Positions 43,504 through 50,364 of a stretch of 64,000 nucleotides of DNA are shown one piece after another (positions within the stretch are counted from its first letter, which is position 1; the number at the start of each line of letters is the position of its first letter). The notes under the pieces are model-generated. The model saw nothing but the letters and a program-made list of their open reading frames with translations. It was not told where the DNA came from and ran no database searches. Location of the stretch: positions 70,163 to 134,162 of the forward strand of contig DASQOR010000065.1 of the NCBI GenBank assembly GCA_035644395.1, in the 5' to 3' direction. Position numbers and translations under genes: made by a program. This DNA is from JBGPLJ01 sp035644395. Its GTDB lineage: Bacteria > Pseudomonadota > Gammaproteobacteria > Steroidobacterales > Steroidobacteraceae.

Positions 43504-45834
43504 CTATTGCGTGCGTGCGCCGAACTTTCCGGCCTGCGCGATCACGAGCCCGGTCGCCTTGTCGAGCCGATCGCAATAGGCGCCGAGTACCGTCGCGGTG
43601 ATCTTCGCGTAGTCGCTTGCCTCATCCCAGCGCTGCCCTTCGAGCGCCTCACGCACACCGGGCAGCGTCTTCACGCCGTAGCCCGTCAGGAGGCCCGGCG
43701 CATAGATCAGGTGCTTGAACCAGGTGCGGCCGGGCAGGCCCCGTTCGTCGGTGAGCTCGTGCTCCATGCCCTGCAAAATGCCATTGAGCGTCTTCTGCAC
43801 GCCCGGCAACAGGCGGATTTCGCCGCTGGCGACCTTCGCAGAGGCGTCGTCATAGGCGCCGGCGCTCTTTTTCAGTCGCGCGAGCGCCGTGTCGAGCGGC
43901 GTCAGGTCGATGGCCGGCACGGGCTGCAAGCGTTCGGGCGCCCGCACAGGCCGGGTCGGGTCCGCGGCGAGTCCGAAGGCGTTCTGGTCGATGAGCTTGC
44001 CGAGATCCTCGCTCTTCTTGCGCTTGTCGTCGGCGAGCTTGCGCACTTCCGCGAGATAGCGCCCGACCGTGTCCGCAAATCCGCGGAACTGCATCGGCAG
44101 CACGGGCGCATTCGCCATGCGCAGCACGGCGCGCCCGGCGGTCTGCGCCTCCGCGACGCCGTAGGCGAAGCCCGGGTCGCCGAACCGGACATAGTGATCG
44201 TAGGAATCGTAGATCGAGTGATAGACACCGTCCTGGTCGTCTTCGCCGTCGTAGGCGAGGCCGAGCGTGGTCACACCGAGGTGTTGTATGAATGGCGTGT
44301 AGTCGGAGCCGGATCCCATGGCCGCGACCGGCAGGTCGCCGCCTTCACCGGCGACCTTGGCCGTCGACTTGTCGTCCTCCTCCGCGCTCTTCTCATAGCC
44401 CTTGACGAGCATGCGTGCCCTCAGCCGGTCGCGGACCGACGTGCCCGTTTGCGGATCCTGGACGTCCGCGGCGATCTCATTCACGAAGCGCTGCAGCGAG
44501 TGGCTGCCGTCGAGGTTGAGGAAGCCGCGCGCGTTGGTGTCGGAGTTCAGGTAGAGCACGGTCTTGCGCGCGAGCTCGCCCGCATGCTGCTCGACCCATT
44601 CGGTCGAGCCGAGGAGGCCGACTTCCTCGCCGTCCCAGCTCGCGTAGACGATCGTGCGTCTCGGTTTCCAGCCCTGCTTGAGGAGCGCGCCCATCGACTT
44701 GGCTTCCGCCATCATGGCGACCGTGCCGGAGAGCGGATCCCAGGCGCCCTGCACCCAGCCGTCGCGATGGTTGCCGCGGATGACCCACGCGTCCGGCTCG
44801 GCCGAACCCTCGATCTTCGCGATGACGTTGTAGAGCGGCTGCAGGCTCCAGTCCGATGCGATCTGCATGCGTACTTTCGCGGGGCCCGGACCGATGTGAT
44901 ACGTGATCGGGAGCGATCCGCGCCAGGACTTCGGCGCCACCTGTCCTGCGATCGATTCGAGCAGCGGCCGCGCGTCGGCGTAGGAGATAGGCATCACCGG
45001 AATCTTCAGGATGGTCGCCGCGTCCGCGATCGCGAGACGCTTCGCGTCCTTCGTTGCGCCGACGCCGGGGGTCAGCGGATCGCCCGGGTAGATCGGTGTA
45101 TCGAGCACCGATCCGCGCTGCACGCCGTGTTCCGGCCGCCAGCCGCCCTTTGGATAGACATCGCCCATCGCGTAGCCGTCGTCCGCCGGGTCGGAGTAGA
45201 TGAGGCAGCCGATGGCGCCGTGCTCATGGGCCAGCTTCGGCTTGAGGCCACGCCATCCGGAGCCGTAGCGGACGATGGCGATCTTGCCCTTGACGTCGAC
45301 GCCGTGACGCGCGAGCTCGATGTAGTCGTCCGGCATGCCGTAGTTCACATAGACGAGTTCGCCCGTGACATCGCCGTCCGCGCCGTACGCGTTGTAGGGC
45401 GCAAGCCCATCCGTGCGGCCGGAGGTCGAGTCGCCCTCGATAGCCGACTCATGCAGCCTGGCCGTGAAGGTCGACGGCGCGAGCATCTCGAGCGAGCTGT
45501 GCTTCGGCGTCGGATAGAGCACGTAGAAGGTTTCGATCTCCGCCTTCCAGCCCCAGGAACGGAACTGCTTCAGGAGATATTCCGCATTCGCCTTGTCGTG
45601 CGGCGAGCCGACGTGATTGGCTTCGGCCGCGAGGAGCTTGAGCCAGGGGCCGAAGTCGGCGGCCTTGAGCCCCGCGTCGAAGCGCTGTTCGAGCGCTCGC
45701 TGCTCGCTGGAGCCCGCTTGCAGGAAGCCGGCGAGCGGCGGCGTCGACGGTTCGGCGGCGCCGCTCGCACTCAACGCGGCGAGCGACAGGATTGCGCAAG
45801 TGAGGAGCGGGGTCAGGCGGGCTGTGAGCGGCAT
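43504..45834 (-). CDS. M28 peptidase, PSMA/glutamate carboxypeptidase II-like
   Basis: A 776-residue exported zinc peptidase with the transferrin-receptor/PSMA layout: signal peptide (about 1-25), PA domain (about 120-320, KGKIAIVRYGSGWRG), M28 catalytic domain (about 350-560) and a TFR-dimerization helical domain at the C-terminus. Zinc and catalytic residues appear in order: His/Asp in GNHRDGWVQGAWDPLSGT, Glu-Glu in WDGEEVGLLGS, Asp in LNSDTNARG and His in YHSIYDSYDHY. Expected to trim C-terminal residues from periplasmic peptides. The ATG at 45834 gives the best signal peptide. Confidence 0.9.
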   Translation of the reverse strand: MPLTARLTPLLTCAILSLAALSASGAAEPSTPPLAGFLQAGSSEQRALEQRFDAGLKAADFGPWLKLLAAEANHVGSPHDKANAEYLLKQFRSWGWKAEIETFYVLYPTPKHSSLEMLAPSTFTARLHESAIEGDSTSGRTDGLAPYNAYGADGDVTGELVYVNYGMPDDYIELARHGVDVKGKIAIVRYGSGWRGLKPKLAHEHGAIGCLIYSDPADDGYAMGDVYPKGGWRPEHGVQRGSVLDTPIYPGDPLTPGVGATKDAKRLAIADAATILKIPVMPISYADARPLLESIAGQVAPKSWRGSLPITYHIGPGPAKVRMQIASDWSLQPLYNVIAKIEGSAEPDAWVIRGNHRDGWVQGAWDPLSGTVAMMAEAKSMGALLKQGWKPRRTIVYASWDGEEVGLLGSTEWVEQHAGELARKTVLYLNSDTNARGFLNLDGSHSLQRFVNEIAADVQDPQTGTSVRDRLRARMLVKGYEKSAEEDDKSTAKVAGEGGDLPVAAMGSGSDYTPFIQHLGVTTLGLAYDGEDDQDGVYHSIYDSYDHYVRFGDPGFAYGVAEAQTAGRAVLRMANAPVLPMQFRGFADTVGRYLAEVRKLADDKRKKSEDLGKLIDQNAFGLAADPTRPVRAPERLQPVPAIDLTPLDTALARLKKSAGAYDDASAKVASGEIRLLPGVQKTLNGILQGMEHELTDERGLPGRTWFKHLIYAPGLLTGYGVKTLPGVREALEGQRWDEASDYAKITATVLGAYCDRLDKATGLVIAQAGKFGARTQ

Positions 45835-45893
45835 TCTTGCTGTTCTCTGGGCGGGAAGGGATCGTGGATTCTGCCATAGCATCCGGCCCGGGC

Positions 45894-45899
45894 TAGTAT
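45894..45899 (+). promoter_or_regulatory. -10-like box before the DUF2165 gene
   Basis: TAGTAT followed by TGCGCCCGG lies 30 bases before the ATG. It matches the TAGNNT-plus-GC-rich pattern seen before several other genes in the window. No good -35. Confidence 0.3.
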
Positions 45900-45929
45900 T
45901 GCGCCCGGCAGTTTCACAGGGGGCGGACA

Positions 45930-46397
45930 ATGCGAACCATCAAGACCCTGCTGGTCGCCGGCATGGCGCTGTTTCTGACGCTGGCGGCATTTGGAAATAT
46001 CACGATGCCCGACGCCGGCTTCGGAGCCGTCAAGACGGCGGTCGGCATGCAGGGAACCTTTCATCTGGCGATGTGGCGCTCGATCGAGAGCCCGGCGCTC
46101 ATCTGGCTGATCCTCGGCACGATCGCGGCGTCCGAGCTGGCGGGCGCCGTGCTCTGCTGGATCGGAGCCGCAAGGATGTGGACCGGGCGCGCCTCGGCCG
46201 CAGGCTTTGCCGCCGGCAAGCGCACGGCGCGCATCGGCCTCGGCGTCGTCGCCTGCCTCTATTTCATCGCCTTCCTGGTGATTGCCAACGAGTATTTCCT
46301 GATGTGGCAGAACAAGGACATCAACGTGCTGCAGGACGCCTTCCGGTTGTTTGGGGCGGCGATGCTCATCGGCCTGTGGTTGAATACGGATGACTGA
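45930..46397 (+). CDS. DUF2165 small integral membrane protein
   Basis: A 155-residue membrane protein with four predicted helices (about 5-25, 60-85, 105-125 and 135-150) separated by short loops. The pattern MQGTFHLAMWRSIESPALIWL and NEYFLMWQNKDINV matches DUF2165, predicted inner-membrane proteins of unknown role. Followed after 15 bases by the FMN reductase gene. Confidence 0.85.
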   Translation: MRTIKTLLVAGMALFLTLAAFGNITMPDAGFGAVKTAVGMQGTFHLAMWRSIESPALIWLILGTIAASELAGAVLCWIGAARMWTGRASAAGFAAGKRTARIGLGVVACLYFIAFLVIANEYFLMWQNKDINVLQDAFRLFGAAMLIGLWLNTDD

Positions 46398-46412
46398 AAT
46401 CGCGAGCTAGAC

Positions 46413-46970
46413 ATGGCAAGGATTGTCGGTATCTCCGGGAGCCTGCGGGCGAAATCGTTCAACACCGCGCTACTGCGCGCGGCCGTCGAGCACATGCCGG
46501 CGGGTGTGACGCTCGAGGTCGCCTCGATCGCCGGCATTCCGCTCTACGACGGGGACGTCGAGGCAAAGGACGGCATACCAGCCGCGGTCACGGCCCTCAA
46601 GGAGAAGATCATCGCCTCGGACGGCGTTCTCATCGTCACGCCCGAGTACAACAACTCGCTGCCGGGCGTGCTCAAGAATGCGATCGACTGGCTGTCACGC
46701 CCGCCGGGCGACGTACCGAAGGTCTTCATCGGGCGCCCGGTCGCGGTCATCGGCGCATCGCCCGGACCTTACGGAACGATCCTCTCGCAGAACGCCTGGC
46801 TTTCCGTGATCCGCACGCTCCGCATGCGCCCGTGGTTCGGCGCGCGGCTGATGGTCGCGCACGCGGACAAGGTGTTCAACGAGGCGGGTGCCCTGGTCGA
46901 TGAAGGCGTGCGCAAGCAGCTGCAGACCTTCCTCAAGGGCTACGCCGAGTTCGTCAAGGCTCCGCATTGA
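46413..46970 (+). CDS. NADPH-dependent FMN reductase-like protein
   Basis: A 185-residue flavodoxin-fold reductase. The FMN phosphate loop GISGSLRAKSFNTALLRA is at residues 6-23 and the second flavin loop TPEYNNSLPGVLKNAIDWLSRP at about 75-96. Matches the chromate/quinone/azo-reductase family (ChrR, ArsH, YieF relatives). Probably supplies reduced flavin or detoxifies quinones in the cytosol. Confidence 0.9.
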   Translation: MARIVGISGSLRAKSFNTALLRAAVEHMPAGVTLEVASIAGIPLYDGDVEAKDGIPAAVTALKEKIIASDGVLIVTPEYNNSLPGVLKNAIDWLSRPPGDVPKVFIGRPVAVIGASPGPYGTILSQNAWLSVIRTLRMRPWFGARLMVAHADKVFNEAGALVDEGVRKQLQTFLKGYAEFVKAPH

Positions 46971-47083
46971 CTGTCCGCTCCGCTCGAACCCGCCCCGGCA
47001 ATCTGAAGCCGCGCCGCCGGCCATCATCGCCTTGCGCCCGCCGCAGTCCATCGTGTAGACACGCCCAGCCCGGCCGGGCGCGC

Positions 47084-47089
47084 TAGACT
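47084..47089 (+). promoter_or_regulatory. -10-like box before the amidohydrolase gene
   Basis: TAGACT followed by GCGCGCC lies 36 bases before the ATG at 47126, again in the TAGNNT-GCGC pattern. The preceding gap (46971-47083) holds a 12-bp palindrome GCCCGGCCGGGC but no other clear signal. Confidence 0.3.
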
Positions 47090-47125
47090 GCGCGCCTCAC
47101 TTTTCTCGGCGGCAGGGCGGGTGCA

Positions 47126-48424
47126 ATGAACCATCGAGGCTTGGGCGCAGCGCTCATCGTAGCCGCAGGGCTGTCGATCGGCGCCGCCTCGGCACGGGAC
47201 GTCGTCATACACGCGGGCACCCTCATTGACGGCGTCTCGGCGACCCCGCGCAAGAATGTCTCGATCCTGGTGCGCGACGAGAAGATCGTGAGCGTCGAGC
47301 CGGGATTCTCGGCACCCGCCGGCGCCGACCTCATCGACCTCTCGAAGGCGACGGTGCTGCCCGGCTTCATCGATTGTCACGTGCACATCTCGGCGAAGCT
47401 GCCGAGCCGCAGCAACGCGACGGAAGACTGGCTCACGCATTCGGCGATCGATCGCGCCTTCGATGCGGCGGTCTACCTGCGCGAAATGCTCGGGCAGGGA
47501 TTCACGAGCGCCCGCGATGTCGGCGGCGGCGATGAAACGGTCGCGGTCCGCAATGCCATCGACTCCGGAAGGATCCCGGGACCCCGGCTCTGGGTCTCGC
47601 TCGAGCCGCTCGGTCCGACGGCCGGTCATGCCGACCCGCGCAGCGGCCTCGACCCCGCGCTCTCACATCCCGGCTGGGACAACGGCATCGTCGATTCACC
47701 GCAGGAGGCGCGCCTGCGCGTGCGCGAGCACAAGCGGCGCGGCGCGGACCTCATCAAGCTCGTGCCATCGGGCGGCATCGCATCGACCGGAGATGATCCG
47801 CGCCAGCAGCTCATGACCAATGAGGAAATGCAGGCGGCGGTCGACACGGCGCATGCCCTCGGCATGAAGGTTGCCGCGCACCTCTATCCTGCGGGGGCGA
47901 TCGAAAATGCCGTGCGTGCCGGCGTCGACTCCGTCGAGCACGGCTCGTTCGCGACCGCGGATACCTTCGCGCTGATGAAATCGCATGGCACCTACCTCGT
48001 GCCGACGCTCACGGTATTCGACGTGTTTTACGCGGCGGCCCGCGACCATCCGGAGCTTCTGACCCCGGGCACGGCGAAGAAGGAACTCGCCAACGACCTG
48101 TTGCCGAAGAAGAACTTTCCGCTCGCCGTGAAATCGGGCGTGAAGATCGCGTATGGAACGGATCTCGGCGACGGCGATCATGCGATGGAATTCCGCCTCA
48201 TGATCGAGAACGGATTCAGTCCAGTGGAAGCCGTGTTCGCTGCAACTCGCAATGCGGCGGATCTCATCGGTGCGTCGGATCGCATCGGGTCGATCCAGGC
48301 CGGCCACTATGCCGACATCGTCGCGACCGACGGCGATCCGCTCAAGGACACGGCGGCGTTCGAGCGCGTCACGTTCGTGATGAAAGGCGGGGTCGTCTAC
48401 AAGTCGCGCGGCATGCCACAATAG
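47126..48424 (+). CDS. Exported amidohydrolase
   Basis: A 432-residue metal-dependent hydrolase with a signal peptide (about 1-22, ending ASA). It keeps the binuclear-site motifs: HxH in GFIDCHVHIS, a candidate carboxylated Lys in DLIKLVPSGG, His in KVAAHLYPAG, His in VDSVEHGSFA and Asp in IAYGTDLGDGDHAMEF. Close to exported imidazolonepropionase-like/Xaa-Pro dipeptidase (prolidase-type) amidohydrolases. Peptide or N-acyl substrates are likely. Ends 27 bases before the trypsin-like gene. Confidence 0.9.
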   Translation: MNHRGLGAALIVAAGLSIGAASARDVVIHAGTLIDGVSATPRKNVSILVRDEKIVSVEPGFSAPAGADLIDLSKATVLPGFIDCHVHISAKLPSRSNATEDWLTHSAIDRAFDAAVYLREMLGQGFTSARDVGGGDETVAVRNAIDSGRIPGPRLWVSLEPLGPTAGHADPRSGLDPALSHPGWDNGIVDSPQEARLRVREHKRRGADLIKLVPSGGIASTGDDPRQQLMTNEEMQAAVDTAHALGMKVAAHLYPAGAIENAVRAGVDSVEHGSFATADTFALMKSHGTYLVPTLTVFDVFYAAARDHPELLTPGTAKKELANDLLPKKNFPLAVKSGVKIAYGTDLGDGDHAMEFRLMIENGFSPVEAVFAATRNAADLIGASDRIGSIQAGHYADIVATDGDPLKDTAAFERVTFVMKGGVVYKSRGMPQ

Positions 48425-48451
48425 CGGGGAAAGAGGGGGGATACCCGACCG

Positions 48452-49672
48452 ATGCCGAATTTTCGATCCTGGGCCGCGATCCTCGTCGCGGCGCTCCTGG
48501 TATTGCGCGCGACGTTGAGCCCGGCGGCGGAGACCCTGCCCGCCGGCGTGAGCATCCCGAAGGACCTCAAGCTGCCATTGACCGTCGCCGTGGGCGCGTA
48601 CGTCCCGTCGCATACCCGCCAGGATCGTTTCTATCCGCCGAGCGTCGGCTACTGGATCGAGCCGGGCAAAGCCATCGAAGACGCGCTCGGTGCCGTGCTC
48701 AAGCAGTATTTTACCCAGGGCACGCTCATCGCCGCGGACAATGCCGACCCGATGGGGCTGCTCCTGGTGCTGCACCCGAAGTGGCAGGGCGAAGCGGGCA
48801 CGATCCGGCTCACTTTCAAGTACCAGGTGTTCGGCGAGAAGGGCGCCGTCATCCTCGAGGGCCAGCAGGTGTTCGCCGCGCCGGTCAAGGCGATGAACCT
48901 GACCAAGAGTTTCTACAATGCCGCGCTCGGCGCCTCGCAGCTCGCCGTGGCGGACGTCGTGACGAAGCTCAGGCCCGATGCCGGCAAGTATCCGGCCGTC
49001 AACAAGCTCGCGGACCTCGACCCGAAGCTCATCGTCGACCGCGACCATCCCGTCGCGACGGGCACCGGTTTCTTCATCAACGCGACGGGCCAGGTCATGA
49101 CGGCCGCGCACGTGCTGCACGACTGCGCGTACACCGAGGTCAAGCGCGACGACAAGGCGCTCGATTCGCGCCCCGTCGCTTCGAGCCTGCTGCTGGACCT
49201 CGCGGTCATCGACACGGGTGTGCCAGCCACGCGCTTCCTGCCGCTACGCAAGGATGCCGAGCTTTTCATCGGCGAGCCGGTGGCCAATGTCGGCTTTCCG
49301 CTGCAGCCGATCCTGTCGGCGTCGCCGAACCTGACGCGCGGCAACGTCAGTTCCCGCGGTGCGCTCAGCGGTTCAATGGGCCAGTTCCAGTTCTCGGCGC
49401 CGATCCAGCCGGGCTCGAGCGGCGGCCCCGTGGTCTCCGACGGCGGTGAGCTGCTCGGCGTCACGGTCAGCACGCTCAACGCGGCGTCGCTCCTCGGCCA
49501 GGGCGCACTGCCGCAAAACGTGAATTTCGCGCTGGATGCGCGCTTTGCCGCCCTGTTCCTGCGCAGGAACCACATCGCGTTCACCGAAGTGCCGGCGAAT
49601 CCAAAGGGCGACCCCCGGACCGGCAACGAGGCGGCACTCGCGAGCGTGGTGCGGCTCTCGTGTTTTCAATGA
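48452..49672 (+). CDS. Exported trypsin-like serine protease
   Basis: A 406-residue exported protein. Signal peptide about 1-26; a non-catalytic domain of about 160 residues with PSHTRQDRFYPPSVGYWI; then an S1C/HtrA-type protease domain (about 205-370). The triad is visible: His in MTAAHVLHDC, Asp in LLDLAVIDTG and Ser in QPGSSGGPVVSDGG. There is no PDZ domain, unlike DegP. Likely a periplasmic or lipid-surface protease. The next gene follows after 10 bases and also encodes an exported protein. Confidence 0.87.
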   Translation: MPNFRSWAAILVAALLVLRATLSPAAETLPAGVSIPKDLKLPLTVAVGAYVPSHTRQDRFYPPSVGYWIEPGKAIEDALGAVLKQYFTQGTLIAADNADPMGLLLVLHPKWQGEAGTIRLTFKYQVFGEKGAVILEGQQVFAAPVKAMNLTKSFYNAALGASQLAVADVVTKLRPDAGKYPAVNKLADLDPKLIVDRDHPVATGTGFFINATGQVMTAAHVLHDCAYTEVKRDDKALDSRPVASSLLLDLAVIDTGVPATRFLPLRKDAELFIGEPVANVGFPLQPILSASPNLTRGNVSSRGALSGSMGQFQFSAPIQPGSSGGPVVSDGGELLGVTVSTLNAASLLGQGALPQNVNFALDARFAALFLRRNHIAFTEVPANPKGDPRTGNEAALASVVRLSCFQ

Positions 49673-49682
49673 AGGGGAGTGC

Positions 49683-50234
49683 ATGAGCCTGCCGGCCACC
49701 CTGCGCGGACTGATCCTGGCGCTAGCCGTCGCCCCGGCATTTGCACGCGCCGCCCCCGCGGACGCGCTGCCGCCGATCCAGTTCAACGGCACGGTCGCGG
49801 GCGATGAGCTCTACAACCTGCTGAAAGCCGATCCGCAGTTCGCGAATCTCAGCAAGGAACTCATCGGCTGTCCGATCGTGCTGCGGGTCACGCATTCCTT
49901 CGCGCTGACGTCGGGCGGCAAGGCGAGCGCTTTCGGATCGGCCATCTGGGCCGGCGGCACGCTGGGACTCCTCCCGGTCGTGACCAACAACGATCTCGTG
50001 ATCACCTACGATCTCGTCGTCAACGGCACCGTGCTGGCGACGCATGCGTACCAGCGTAATTTCACCCGCGCCGTCAATATCTGGGCGAACGATACGACCT
50101 ACGGACTCGGCAAGGACGGGCTCGCCTGGGCGAAGGGCACGGTCGCAGAGTTCAGCGCGGCAGTTGCCAACGATCCGAAGTTTGCGAGCTTAGCCGCTGA
50201 GTACGCTTTCTATTTCGGCGCCCAGCCCCAATAG
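49683..50234 (+). CDS. Exported hypothetical protein
   Basis: A 183-residue protein with a signal peptide (about 1-23, ending ARAAP). The mature part starts LPPIQFNGTVAGDELYNLL and holds one predicted hydrophobic stretch (GSAIWAGGTLGLLPVVTNNDLV). No family recognised. GGGGAG lies 6 bases before the ATG. It is in an operon with the trypsin-like protease; the previous protein's N-terminal domain shows similar phrases about lipoprotein-like envelope factors, so a partner role is possible. Confidence 0.7.
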   Translation: MSLPATLRGLILALAVAPAFARAAPADALPPIQFNGTVAGDELYNLLKADPQFANLSKELIGCPIVLRVTHSFALTSGGKASAFGSAIWAGGTLGLLPVVTNNDLVITYDLVVNGTVLATHAYQRNFTRAVNIWANDTTYGLGKDGLAWAKGTVAEFSAAVANDPKFASLAAEYAFYFGAQPQ

Positions 50235-50364
50235 ACCGGCCGGTCTCCCTTGACTTGAGTTTTGACGCGGGCGCAATCTGGCTGCGCCAAAAAGAATAGT
50301 GCGGGGCCAACACCGCACGATCTTCCATCTCGTCGACATGCCCAGACACTAGGGAGGGAATCCT

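Noticed and set aside
43507..45879. Open frame of 790 codons on the plus strand opposite the M28 peptidase
   Set aside because: Arg/Ala/Val-rich antisense translation without motifs; the minus-strand M28 gene has all catalytic residues.
50270..50300. GGCGCA/TGCGCC stem upstream of the subtilase as a terminator
   Set aside because: Only six base pairs and followed by A residues rather than T on the plus strand.
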